Part shown: piece after piece, positions 53,882 to 61,830 of the stretch
Layout of the letters: each line of letters opens with the position of its first letter
How positions within the stretch are numbered: the stretch's first letter is position 1
DNA from: Shinella zoogloeoides
Lineage (GTDB): Bacteria > Pseudomonadota > Alphaproteobacteria > Rhizobiales > Rhizobiaceae
DNA length: 64,000 nucleotides
Reading direction: 5' to 3'
Assembly: GCF_003574625.1 (NCBI RefSeq)
Contig: NZ_QNUJ01000004.1
Location: 62,001-126,000, forward strand
Translations under genes and position numbers: made by a program
Notes under the pieces: generated by a model
Databases searched by the model: none
What the model saw: only the letters and a program-made list of their open reading frames with translations
Told to the model about the DNA's origin: nothing

Positions 53882-54056
53882 TCGACTGCCAGTGTTGCTG
53901 AGGTCGGGCGCTCAAAGCCCCTTCCTTCGGTCGGGGTCCAAGTCGGCTTCGCCGCAAATGACGGCCTACCGGCCGGCTTCTTAAGTTCTTTTTGACGACA
54001 AGACCTCGTCCGCTGCGAAGTTGGGCTCCGCTCCTCGGCCTTGTCTTCTAAGCGGA
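53882..54056. other. Island right-end non-coding stretch
   Basis: No gene is supported between the XRE stop and the ssrA fragment. The stretch has short GC-rich inverted repeats (for example CCCC...GGGG near 53916-53937). An integrase would be expected here in an intact element, but no recombinase motif is readable in any frame. Confidence 0.4.
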
Positions 54057-54096
54057 ATGCGTGCTGTTCGATCGCCTAGGGGCGATCGGCACGCAT
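54057..54096. repeat. Long interrupted hairpin at the right end of the island
   Basis: ATGCGTGC-TGTT-CGATCGCC (54057-54076), TAGG, GGCGATCG-GCACGCAT (54081-54096): 16 paired bases with one 4-nt bulge. It lies about 60 bp from the right junction. It could be a terminator or a recombinase/arm site; there is no T-run to prefer the first. Confidence 0.45.
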
Positions 54097-54155
54097 GCTT
54101 CATTCTAAGGGAGAGTTGGCTGGTCGACTAACTGGCGCGGGTTGTCTGTATAACG

Positions 54156-54216
54156 CCCCCGGGTCCAATGGGTTTATTACACCGCCCGTTTATTGCCATA
54201 GCTGCCGAAGCAGCAC
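54156..54216 (-). pseudogene. ssrA: Detached 5' part of the native ssrA acceptor RNA
   Basis: Minus strand: a GCTGC-TTCG-GCAGC hairpin (54214-54201), then CTATGGCAATAAAC...GTGTAATAAACCCATTGG, ending in CCGGG (54162-54158), the 5' strand of the T-stem. It aligns with the acceptor of the island copy (both have GCTATGG, AAAC, GTG.AATA). It pairs with the separated coding RNA at 47580-47799: CCC-A-TTG here with CAAGGG there, and GGCAA-T-AAA with TTTTTGCT. These pairings show it is the missing piece of that gene. Beyond 54157 the sequence is island. Confidence 0.75.
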
Positions 54217-54221
54217 TTCAC

Positions 54222-54227
54222 ATATAG
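54222..54227 (-). promoter_or_regulatory. -10 box of the native ssrA promoter
   Basis: A perfect CTATAT on the minus strand (complement of 54222-54227) lies 8 nt before the first acceptor hairpin, the right distance for a start near 54215. The -35 region is poor (CTTTTC at about 17 nt). It should still produce a short RNA running into the island. Confidence 0.5.
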
Positions 54228-54387
54228 GCATTCCGGGCGCGCAAGAAAAGGGCTTTGTGACAGAGATTTTGCCCCGCGGCCGGGCAGGCGTTCATTAGCG
54301 CTTGACTTGCCGCCATGCGTTGAAAAACATGGGCATGCGGCGGGACCCCCATGACGGCGGCAGCCGAACGACCGTAGAGGAGACACC

Positions 54388-54699
54388 ATGACCGACTATC
54401 TCGCAGATGTCCGCAAGTATGACAGCGGTGCCGACGAGGCCATCGTCAAGAAGATCGTGAGCCATCTGGGCATCGCCCTGCGCAACCGCGACTCCTCGCT
54501 CGTCTCCTGCTCCGACCCCGAAGAACTCAACCGCGTGAAGGAAAAGTGGTGCGGCAAGAAGCTCGGCATCACGGGCGACGCCGCCGACAAGGCCGTCGAG
54601 GCCGTCTGCAAGGCGATGGCCGACGACCGCTCCAAGTCGCGCGTGACCTTCTACTATCTCACCGCCAAGGAACTCGGCAAACTCGGCGCGCTCGCCTGA
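54388..54699 (+). CDS. DUF2853 family protein
   Basis: 103-aa small soluble protein. Family pattern: MTDYLADVRKYDSGADEAIVKKIVSHLGIALRNRDSSLVSCSDPEEL, ending in SRVTFYYLTAKELGKL. Function unknown, mostly alphaproteobacterial. The ATG at 54388 follows AGAGGAGACACC, a strong Shine-Dalgarno. A CTTGAC -35-like box lies at 54301-54306. It is the first chromosomal gene right of the island. Confidence 0.86.
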   Translation: MTDYLADVRKYDSGADEAIVKKIVSHLGIALRNRDSSLVSCSDPEELNRVKEKWCGKKLGITGDAADKAVEAVCKAMADDRSKSRVTFYYLTAKELGKLGALA

Positions 54700-54786
54700 G
54701 GAAAGCCGGGGAAATCCCATTTCGCCCTTTGGCTGCCGCCGCTTCGGCTCTAGTATCGAACGCTGGACAACGAATCGGCGGCGACC

Positions 54787-55581
54787 ATGCAGCAGTATCT
54801 CGACCTTCTCGCCCATGTGATGGAAAACGGCACCGACCGGGGTGACCGGACCGGCACCGGCACGCGCGGCGTCTTCGGCCACCAGATGCGCTTCGACCTT
54901 TCCGAAGGTTTCCCGGTGCTGACCACCAAGAAGCTGCACCTGCGCTCCATCATCCACGAGCTGCTGTGGTTCCTGAAGGGCGACACGAACATCGCCTATC
55001 TGCGCGACAACGGCGTCACCATCTGGGACGAATGGGCCGACGACAACGGCGACCTCGGCCCGGTCTACGGCTACCAGTGGCGCTCCTGGCCGACCCATGA
55101 CGGCCGGCATCTCGACCAGATCGTCGCGGTCCTCGACAGCATCCGCAACAATCCGAATTCCCGCCGGCACATCGTCTCGGCCTGGAACCCGGCGCTGGTC
55201 GACGATATGGCGCTGCCGCCCTGCCATTGCCTCTTCCAGTTCTACGTGTCGGACGGCAAGCTCTCCTGCCAGCTCTACCAGCGCTCCGCCGACATCTTCC
55301 TCGGCGTGCCGTTTAATATCGCCTCCTACGCGCTCCTCACCATGATGGTGGCGCAGGTGAGCGGGCTGCAGCCGGGCGACTTCGTCCACACGCTGGGCGA
55401 CGCCCATATTTATTCCAACCATTTCGAGCAGGTGCGCGAGCAGATGAAGCGCCGGCCGAAGCCCTTGCCCTTCATGAAGATCAATCCCGAGGTGAAGGAC
55501 CTTTTCTCCTTCAAATTCGAGGACTTCACCCTGATCGGCTACGAAGCCGATTCAAATATCAAGGCACCCATTGCCGTCTGA
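54787..55581 (+). CDS. thyA: Thymidylate synthase
   Basis: Methylates dUMP to dTMP with methylene-tetrahydrofolate. 264 aa, the E. coli length. The catalytic Cys146 is in [11 protein letters not shown]; also [41 protein letters not shown] and GDAHIYSNH. It is followed by folA 22 nt later, the classic pair, since thymidylate synthase yields dihydrofolate that FolA reduces again. Confidence 0.97.
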   Translation: MQQYLDLLAHVMENGTDRGDRTGTGTRGVFGHQMRFDLSEGFPVLTTKKLHLRSIIHELLWFLKGDTNIAYLRDNGVTIWDEWADDNGDLGPVYGYQWRSWPTHDGRHLDQIVAVLDSIRNNPNSRRHIVSAWNPALVDDMALPPCHCLFQFYVSDGKLSCQLYQRSADIFLGVPFNIASYALLTMMVAQVSGLQPGDFVHTLGDAHIYSNHFEQVREQMKRRPKPLPFMKINPEVKDLFSFKFEDFTLIGYEADSNIKAPIAV

Positions 55582-55603
55582 TTTCCAGGAGAGCCCGAGC
55601 CGC

Positions 55604-56125
55604 ATGAGTGAAGCCAGGATCGTTCTCGTCGTGGCCGTTGCGAGAAACGGCGTGATCGGCCGCGACGGCGACCTGCCGTGGCGGCTGCCTTCCGATCTCA
55701 AGCGCTTCAAGGCGCTGACCCTCGGCAAGCCGGTGCTGATGGGGCGCAGGACCTGGGATTCGATCGGCCGGCCGCTGCCGGGGCGCCCGAATATCGTCAT
55801 CACCCGCGACAGGGCCTTTTCCGCGCCCGGCGCGGAGGTGGTCGCCTCGCTCGACGAGGGACTGGCGGCGGCGGGCCGCGCGGCCGAGGCGCTCGGTGTC
55901 GACGAGATCTGCGTCATCGGCGGCGGGCAAATCTATGCGCAGGTCTTCGACCGCGCCGATATCCTCCACGTGACGTATGTCGAGGCGGAGGTCGAGGGCG
56001 ACACGCGGTTTCCGGATATCGACCCCGGCCTTTTCGACAAGGTCGTCGAGGAGCCCATTCCGCAGGGCGAGAAGGACAGCCACGCCATGCGCTTCGTCAC
56101 CTGGCGGCGCCGGAAAACCGCCTGA
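55604..56125 (+). CDS. folA: Dihydrofolate reductase
   Basis: NADPH-dependent reduction of dihydrofolate. 173 aa. Motifs: VVAVARNGVIGRDGDLPWRLPSDL (Met20-type loop, with Asp in the active-site position), VLMGRRTWDSIGRPLPGRPNIVITR, EICVIGGGQIYAQ and HVTYVEAEVEGDTRFPDID. The ATG at 55604 follows CAGGAGAG; the frame is open 11 codons upstream into the thyA end. It is co-transcribed with thyA. Confidence 0.95.
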   Translation: MSEARIVLVVAVARNGVIGRDGDLPWRLPSDLKRFKALTLGKPVLMGRRTWDSIGRPLPGRPNIVITRDRAFSAPGAEVVASLDEGLAAAGRAAEALGVDEICVIGGGQIYAQVFDRADILHVTYVEAEVEGDTRFPDIDPGLFDKVVEEPIPQGEKDSHAMRFVTWRRRKTA

Positions 56126-56180
56126 ATTTCGCCGATCACGAACTATTTTGCCGCACGGGCGCGCAACGCGCCGTGGATTT

Positions 56181-56209
56181 GTTGAAAGGTGCCCGAGGGA
56201 TACCTATAA
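56181..56209 (+). promoter_or_regulatory. Promoter of hflK-hflC, with leader hairpin
   Basis: GTTGAA (56181-56186), 17 nt, CTATAA (56204-56209): a good rhizobial housekeeping promoter about 114 bp before the hflK ATG. The leader holds an inverted repeat GGAGCGCT (56267-56274) / AGCGCTCC (56289-56296) of unknown use. Confidence 0.6.
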
Positions 56210-56322
56210 CGGGTTCACCTAGCGTTGCGCGGCGAAACAATCTGCGAAATGCTTAGAACAAACGATGGAGCGCTGCCGCATCCGCGGAAGCGCTCCAAGG
56301 GGATGCAAAGAAAGAGGTATTG

Positions 56323-57447
56323 ATGCCCTGGAGCAATCAGAATGGCGGCGGCGGCCCTTGGGGCGGCGGCGGCGGCGGAAACAATCAGGGGCCATGGGGG
56401 CAGGGACCGAACCGCCCCCGCGGCGGCGGCGGTGGCGGCAATGGCGGCCCGCCGGACCTTGAGGAGATCATCCGGCGTGGCCAGGACCAGCTTAAGAACG
56501 TCATGCCCGGCGGCTTCAACGGCGGCATCGTCGTTATCGCACTGCTGCTCGTCGGCGTCTTCTGGCTGATGAACGCCATCTATACCGTCCAGCCGGACGA
56601 GCGTGGCGTCGAGCTGCGCTTCGGCAAGCCCAAGCAGGAAGTCTCCATGCCGGGCCTGCATTTCCATTTCTGGCCCTTCGAGACCGTCGAGCTCGTCAAG
56701 ATCACCGAGCAGCAGCAGAATATCGGCCGCCGCGCGGCCTCTGCGAATTCCGACAAGTCCGGCCTGATGCTGACGGGCGACCAGAACATCGTCAACGTCC
56801 AGTTCTCGGTGCTCTATTCGGTCACCGACCCGCAGGCCTATCTCTTCAACCTCGAATATCCGGCCGAGACGCTGCAGCAGGTCGCCGAAAGCGCGATGCG
56901 TGAAGTCGTCGGCCGCCGTCCAGCCCAGGACATCTTCCGCGACAACCGCCAGGCGATCGCCGAGGGCGTGAAGTCCACCATCCAGGCGACCATGGACGCC
57001 TACGGCGCCGGTCTCTCGATCAACACCGTCGCCATCGAGGATGCGGCCCCGCCGCGCGAAGTCGCCGATGCGTTCGACGAAGTGCAGCGCGCCGAGCAGG
57101 ACGAAGACCGTTTCGTCGAGGAAGCCAACCAGTACGCCAACCAGAAGCTCGGTCTTGCCCGCGGTCAGTCGGCGCAGATCCGCGAAGAGGCGGCGGCCTA
57201 CAAGGACCGCGTCGTCAAGGAAGCGGAAGGCGAGGCGGCACGCTTCCTCTCCGTCTACGAGCAGTACAAGGCCGCTCCCGACGTCACGCGCAAGCGTCTC
57301 TTCCTTGAAACCATGGAAGGCGTGATGAAGAGCTCCAAGAAGGTCATCATCGACGAGAAGCAGGGCGGACAGGGTGTCGTTCCCTTCCTTCCCCTCAATG
57401 AACTCGGCCGGACCACCGGCCAGCAGCAGGCGGGAGGCACGCAGTGA
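56323..57447 (+). CDS. hflK: FtsH protease modulator HflK
   Basis: SPFH/band-7 membrane protein that forms a cage with HflC around FtsH. 374 aa. The Gly/Asn-rich N-terminus (residues about 5-40) faces the cytoplasm, one transmembrane helix is at about 66-88, then comes the SPFH domain (YTVQPDERGVELRFGKPKQEVSMPGLHF) and a long alpha-helical stretch (EEANQYANQKLGLARGQSAQIREEAAAYK). The ATG at 56323 follows AAAGAGG. The stop overlaps the hflC ATG by one base. Confidence 0.94.
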   Translation: MPWSNQNGGGGPWGGGGGGNNQGPWGQGPNRPRGGGGGGNGGPPDLEEIIRRGQDQLKNVMPGGFNGGIVVIALLLVGVFWLMNAIYTVQPDERGVELRFGKPKQEVSMPGLHFHFWPFETVELVKITEQQQNIGRRAASANSDKSGLMLTGDQNIVNVQFSVLYSVTDPQAYLFNLEYPAETLQQVAESAMREVVGRRPAQDIFRDNRQAIAEGVKSTIQATMDAYGAGLSINTVAIEDAAPPREVADAFDEVQRAEQDEDRFVEEANQYANQKLGLARGQSAQIREEAAAYKDRVVKEAEGEAARFLSVYEQYKAAPDVTRKRLFLETMEGVMKSSKKVIIDEKQGGQGVVPFLPLNELGRTTGQQQAGGTQ

Positions 57448-58388
57448 TGGGTAACCGCGTACCGGCAATCCTGATCGCCATCGGCGTTCTTCTCTTCATC
57501 GCCTATTCGTCCGTCTTCGTCGTGAACGAGCGGCAGCAGGCCATCGTGCTGCGCTTCGGCCAGATCAAGGACGTCAAGACGGAGCCCGGCCTCTATTTCA
57601 AGCTGCCCTTCGGCTTCATGGACGCCGACAGCGTCCAGTACATCCAGGACCAGGCGCTGCGCTTCGACCTCGACGATATCCGCGTCCAGGTCTCGGGCGG
57701 CAAGTTCTACGAGGTCGATGCCTTCGTGGTCTACAAGATCACCGATGCACGCCGCTTCCGTGAAGCGGTCTCGGGCGACCGCGAAGCGGCGGAAGCGCGC
57801 CTGCGTACCCGTCTCGATGCGGCCCTGCGCCGGGTCTACGGTCTGCGCGGCTTCGAATCCGCGCTGTCGGAAGAGCGCGCCTCGATGATGCGCGAAGTCC
57901 GCGGCGAGCTGACGAACGACGCTTCGAACCTCGGCCTTACCATCTCCGACGTCCGCATCCGCCGTACCGACCTCACGCAGGAGGTCTCGCAGCAGACCTA
58001 CGACCGCATGAAGGCCGAGCGTCTTGCGGAAGCCGAGCTCATCCGCGCCCGCGGTAACGAGGAAGGCCAGCGCCGTCGTGCCATCGCCGACCGCCAGGTC
58101 GTCGAGTTCGTCGCGGCCGCCCAGCGCGATTCGGAAATCCTGCGAGGCGAGGGCGAGGGCGAGCGCAACCGCGTCTTCGGCGAAGCTTTCTCGCAGGACC
58201 CGGACTTCTTCGAGTTCTACCGCTCGATGAGCGCCTACCGCAACTCGATGAATTCGGCCGACACGACGCTCGTCCTGTCGCCGCGTTCGGAGTTCTTCCG
58301 CTTCTTCGAGGATGCGTCGGGCCAGAAGCCCGCGGCCGCCTCGGGCGCGACCAACGGCGCGGCGGCGACGCCCTCCACGGCAAACTGA
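57447..58388 (+). CDS. hflC: FtsH protease modulator HflC
   Basis: 313-aa partner of HflK. N-terminal anchor (residues about 5-24), SPFH domain (FVVNERQQAIVLRFGQIKDVKTEPGLYFKLPF), then a helical domain and a polar Ala/Ser/Thr tail. The ATG at 57447 overlaps the hflK stop; a GTG one codon earlier is also open. Both genes are co-transcribed with the small DUF2065 gene and the protease gene downstream. Confidence 0.94.
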   Translation: MGNRVPAILIAIGVLLFIAYSSVFVVNERQQAIVLRFGQIKDVKTEPGLYFKLPFGFMDADSVQYIQDQALRFDLDDIRVQVSGGKFYEVDAFVVYKITDARRFREAVSGDREAAEARLRTRLDAALRRVYGLRGFESALSEERASMMREVRGELTNDASNLGLTISDVRIRRTDLTQEVSQQTYDRMKAERLAEAELIRARGNEEGQRRRAIADRQVVEFVAAAQRDSEILRGEGEGERNRVFGEAFSQDPDFFEFYRSMSAYRNSMNSADTTLVLSPRSEFFRFFEDASGQKPAAASGATNGAAATPSTAN

Positions 58389-58398
58389 GAACGCTTCC

Positions 58399-58587
58399 GT
58401 GTCCGATTTCCTGACGGGGATCGCGTTCTTCCTGATCATCGAGGGGCTGGTGTACGCACTGGCCCCTTCGGTTTTGAGGCGCATGGCGCAAATGCTGCCG
58501 CAGATTCCGGAGAACCAGTTGCGCACCTCCGGGCTCGTCGCCGTCGCGCTTGGCGTGCTGATGGTATGGTTCATCCGCGGCGCGTGA
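58399..58587 (+). CDS. DUF2065 family small membrane protein
   Basis: 62-aa protein starting at a GTG (58399). Two hydrophobic helices (FLTGIAFFLIIEGLVYAL and TSGLVAVALGVLMVWFI) flank a conserved PSVLRRMAQMLPQIPENQLR loop. DUF2065 genes commonly follow hflC in proteobacteria, which suggests a role with the HflKC/FtsH complex, unproven. It is 10 nt downstream of the hflC stop. Confidence 0.85.
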   Translation: MSDFLTGIAFFLIIEGLVYALAPSVLRRMAQMLPQIPENQLRTSGLVAVALGVLMVWFIRGA

Positions 58588-58714
58588 AACCCGCCCTTGC
58601 GGCCGGTGGCCAATGCGGGCAAGACTTGACGGCAAATCATCGCGGCCGACTGATTTTCGCCTCATGGCGGGCAAAGACTGGCCGCGACCCAGCAGACGAA
58701 AGAGGATGCCGAAC

Positions 58715-60235
58715 ATGGCTTTGAAGACCAGGTCCAACGTAGCCCATGCGGCACTCGCGCTCGCGGTGAGCCTTTCGCTCGGCGCAGGGCCGCTCGCCGT
58801 TCCGGCAAGGGCCGAGGTGAAGCCCGCAGGCCCCGAATCCGTCGCCGACCTCGCCGAGGGCCTGCTCGACGCGGTGGTCAACATCTCCACCTCGCAGAAC
58901 GTCAAGAGCGACGACAAGGCGCCCATCCCGCAGGTGCCGGAAGGCTCGCCCTTCCAGGATTTCTTCGACGATTTCTTCAAGGGCGAGGACGGCTCGAACC
59001 AGCCCCAGACGGTCAATTCGCTGGGGTCCGGCTTCGTGATCGACCCCAAGGGCTTCATCGCCACCAACAACCACGTCATCGAGGGTGCCGACGACATCGA
59101 GGTGAACTTCGCCAACGGTTCCAAGCTGAAGGCCAAGCTGGTCGGCACGGACCCGAAGACCGACCTTGCGCTCCTCAAGGTGGAGCCGAAGGCGCCGCTG
59201 AAGGCCGTGCCCTTCGGTGATTCCCGCACCATGCGCATCGGCGACTGGGTGATGGCGATCGGCAATCCGTTCGGCCTCGGCGGCTCGGTGACCGTCGGCA
59301 TCATTTCCGCGCGCGGCCGCAACATCAATGCCGGCCCCTACGACAACTTCATCCAGACGGACGCCGCCATCAACCGCGGCAATTCCGGCGGCCCGCTGTT
59401 CAACATGAAGGGCGAGGTCATCGGCATCAACACGGCGATCATCTCGCCGTCGGGCGGGTCGATCGGCATCGGCTTCTCCGTGCCGACGGAGCTCGCCGAG
59501 AATATCTTCCTCCAGCTTCGCGACTACGGCGAGACGCGCCGCGGCTGGCTCGGCGTGCGCATCCAGCCGGTCACCGACGACATCGCCGAAAGCCTCGGCA
59601 TGACGGAGACCAAGGGAGCGCTGGTCGCGGGCGTCATCAAGGGCGGGCCGGTCGACAACGGCTCTATCATGACGGGCGACGTCATCGTCCGCTTCGACGG
59701 CAAGGACGTGCACGAGATGCGCGACCTGCCGCGCGTCGTCGCCGAAAGCCCGGTGGGCAAGGCGGTCGACGTCGTGCTTCTGCGCGGCGGCAAGGAGATG
59801 ACCGTCAAGATCACGCTCGGCCGCCTGGAAGACGGGGAAAAGCAGGCGGATCCCGCCGACGAGGCGACGCCGGACGAGGGCACGACCAAGGAGGGAACGG
59901 CCCCCGATACCGAGGAGCAGGCGCTGCCGAAGAACATCGAGACCGTTCTCGGCATGGGCATTGGCGAACTCGATGAGGATGCGCGCAAGACTTTCAACAT
60001 CGTCGAAAGCGTCAAGGGCGTGGTGATCACCGAGGTCGCACCGGGCTCGGCCGCCGCCGAGCGCGGCATCGTGCCGGGCGACGTGATCGTCGAGGTCGGG
60101 CAGGAGGCCGTCACGACGGCGGAAGAGGTCAAGAGCCGTGTCGCCAAGCTGAAATCGGAGGACCGGCGCAACGTGCTGATGATGGTCTCCAACCGCACCG
60201 GCGCGCTGCGCTACATCACCGTGCGCATCGACTGA
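58715..60235 (+). CDS. degP: Do/DegP-type periplasmic serine protease
   Basis: 506-aa HtrA-family protease/chaperone. Signal peptide with probable cleavage at ARA-E (residue about 33). The catalytic triad is visible: His120 (TNNHVIEG), Asp150 (TDLALLKV) and Ser224 (GNSGGPL). Two PDZ domains follow (about 290-370 and 420-500), joined by an acidic linker (DPADEATPDEGTTKE). The ATG at 58715 has GAGG 9 nt upstream; the ATG at 58706 overlaps that site. It is the last gene of the hfl cluster, ending in an intrinsic terminator. Confidence 0.93.
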   Translation: MALKTRSNVAHAALALAVSLSLGAGPLAVPARAEVKPAGPESVADLAEGLLDAVVNISTSQNVKSDDKAPIPQVPEGSPFQDFFDDFFKGEDGSNQPQTVNSLGSGFVIDPKGFIATNNHVIEGADDIEVNFANGSKLKAKLVGTDPKTDLALLKVEPKAPLKAVPFGDSRTMRIGDWVMAIGNPFGLGGSVTVGIISARGRNINAGPYDNFIQTDAAINRGNSGGPLFNMKGEVIGINTAIISPSGGSIGIGFSVPTELAENIFLQLRDYGETRRGWLGVRIQPVTDDIAESLGMTETKGALVAGVIKGGPVDNGSIMTGDVIVRFDGKDVHEMRDLPRVVAESPVGKAVDVVLLRGGKEMTVKITLGRLEDGEKQADPADEATPDEGTTKEGTAPDTEEQALPKNIETVLGMGIGELDEDARKTFNIVESVKGVVITEVAPGSAAAERGIVPGDVIVEVGQEAVTTAEEVKSRVAKLKSEDRRNVLMMVSNRTGALRYITVRID

Positions 60236-60288
60236 CGGAAAGCCGAGTCCCGTCAGGGGTTTGGCATCAATTTTCGAGAAAGAGATTC

Positions 60289-60320
60289 AGGCCGCTGCAG
60301 CTTTGCTTCAGCGGCCTTTT
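60289..60320 (+). terminator. Rho-independent terminator after degP
   Basis: AGGCCGCTG (60289-60297) and CAGCGGCCT (60309-60317) form a 9-bp stem, followed by TTTTCTC (60317-60323). It marks the end of the hfl-degP operon. Confidence 0.8.
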
Positions 60321-60370
60321 CTCGTCACCCTCGCTCCGGGCGCTGCCGCCATCCTATACCCTGTCCCTCG

Positions 60371-60940
60371 TCAGCGGTTTTTCTTCTGCCAGGTGGCGCG
60401 GTCGAGCGTGTAGAGCACATGCCGGCGAAGCTCCGCGCGTGCGTCCTCGATGCCGGGCATGTCGAAATCGCGATCCGGTGCGGCCACCATGCCGATGCGC
60501 TTCATGACGGCGGTGGAGCGTGTGTTGCCTGCCACGGCAAAGGAAACGATCTCCTCGAGGCCCTTATCCTCGAAGCCGAACTCCAGGAGCCTTTCGGCTG
60601 CTTCGGTGACGTAGCCCTTCCCCCAATGGCGGCGGGCGAGGCGCCAGCCGATCTCGACCGCACCGGCGGGCACGAAGGGCTCCAGCCGATCCGTCAGGCG
60701 CGAGAGGCCGCAAAAGCCGATGGCCTCATCCGTCATGCGGTCGGCAAGCGCGAAGAAGCCGAGGCCGGTTTGCGCGATGATGTCGCGAAGGCGCTCGAAG
60801 AGCTCGTCGGACTGGGCGCGCGTGCGCAGGAAGGGGAAGAATTCCATGACGACGGGATCGGAATTGATCTCGTGAAAGAGCTCCCGATCCTTCTCCTGCC
60901 AGTTGCGCAGGGTAAGGCGCGTCGTCGTGGTGATGATCAT
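60371..60940 (-). CDS. GNAT family N-acetyltransferase (RimJ-like)
   Basis: 189-aa acetyltransferase of the RimJ/RimL type (TTTTRLTLRNWQEKDRELFHEIN at the N-terminus, the acetyl-CoA loop RRHWGKGYVTEAAERLLEFGF, and NTRSTAVMKRIGM at the end). Substrate unknown. Its ATG at 60940 overlaps the serB stop by one base (TGATG), so the genes are coupled. Confidence 0.87.
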   Translation of the reverse strand: MIITTTTRLTLRNWQEKDRELFHEINSDPVVMEFFPFLRTRAQSDELFERLRDIIAQTGLGFFALADRMTDEAIGFCGLSRLTDRLEPFVPAGAVEIGWRLARRHWGKGYVTEAAERLLEFGFEDKGLEEIVSFAVAGNTRSTAVMKRIGMVAAPDRDFDMPGIEDARAELRRHVLYTLDRATWQKKNR

Positions 60941-61830
60941 CAATCTGTCATGAAGTCCGATTTGCGGTAGCCCTGCAGATAAAGAAGGGCGGTGAGGTCG
61001 CCGTGGTCGATGCGGATCTTCGCTTCCGCCGCGACGGCGGGCTTGGCGTGCAGGGCGATGCCGGCGCCGGAAAGGTGCAGCATGCCGAGGTCGTTGGCTC
61101 CGTCGCCGACGGCCATGGCCTCCTCCGGCGAAATGCCGAGGCGCGCGGAAATGTCGACCAGCGCATCCACCTTGGCCTGCTTGCCGAGGATCGGCTCGGC
61201 GACCTCGCCCGTGAGCCTGCCGTCGGCGTCGAGCAGGATGTTGGCGCGGTTCTCGTCGAAGCCGAGCGTTTCGGCGATGCGGCTGGTGAAGACGGTGAAG
61301 CCGCCGGAGACGAGGGCGGTGTAATAGCCTTTCGCCTTCATGGTCGCGATGAGCTCGCGCCCGCCGGGCGTCAGCGTGATGCGCTTTTCGATCACCTCGC
61401 CGATGACGGAGACCGGCAGGCCCTTCAGCAGCGCGACGCGCTCGCGAAGGGCGGGCTCGAAGGCGATCTCGCCGTTCATGGCGCGGGCGGTGATGGCGGC
61501 GACCTTGTCCTTCAGGCCGACTTCCGCCGCCAGTTCGTCGATGCATTCCTGGCCGATCATGGTCGAATCCATGTCGGCGATCAGCAGCTTCTTGCGCCGC
61601 GTCTCGGCTTCCTGCACGGCAAGGTCGATTGGCGCGCCGGCGATGACCGCGAGGATCGCGTCGCGGGCGGCGTGGATGTCGCCATCGTCGCGCAGCGCGA
61701 TATCGCAGGCGATGCCGTCGGCGAGCCAGTAGAGGCCGGATGCCTTGACCGCATCCGCGGCCTTTTCGGCGATGGCGGGCGTCAGAACAGGATTTGACGG
61801 ATTGGCGACAAGCGTGGCAACGAAAGCCAT
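60940..61830 (-). CDS. serB: Phosphoserine phosphatase
   Basis: Last step of serine biosynthesis. 296-aa HAD phosphatase. The nucleophile motif DMDSTMIGQECIDELA follows an N-terminal ACT-like region (about 80 residues); then VSGGFTVFTSRIAETLG and AVGDGANDLGML. The ATG at 61830 overlaps the first bases of the divergent miaA, so both promoters must lie inside the neighbour's coding region. Confidence 0.94.
   Translation of the reverse strand: MAFVATLVANPSNPVLTPAIAEKAADAVKASGLYWLADGIACDIALRDDGDIHAARDAILAVIAGAPIDLAVQEAETRRKKLLIADMDSTMIGQECIDELAAEVGLKDKVAAITARAMNGEIAFEPALRERVALLKGLPVSVIGEVIEKRITLTPGGRELIATMKAKGYYTALVSGGFTVFTSRIAETLGFDENRANILLDADGRLTGEVAEPILGKQAKVDALVDISARLGISPEEAMAVGDGANDLGMLHLSGAGIALHAKPAVAAEAKIRIDHGDLTALLYLQGYRKSDFMTD

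Larger units (their letters stand above)
47857..54157. mobile_element. Genomic island inserted in the T-loop of ssrA, carrying a replacement ssrA
   Basis: The left junction reads (plus strand) GGAGGCGCCGGGTACCGAACC then foreign sequence; the right junction is foreign sequence then CCCGGGTCCAATGG. Joining the two restores CCGGG-TACCGAA-CCCGG, a perfect 5-bp T-stem with a 7-nt loop. The content between is unlike the flanks: less GC-rich gaps, tandem paralogs, frameshifted and fused nuclease/helicase genes, an AAA ATPase and an XRE regulator. A second, complete ssrA lies inside. No integrase or recombinase gene is visible, so the element is probably immobile now. Boundaries are accurate to a few bases. 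Confidence 0.85.

Noticed and set aside
54095-54298. 67-codon plus-strand frame across the island right end
   Set aside because: It spans the junction and the ssrA fragment and shows no conserved or protein-like features.
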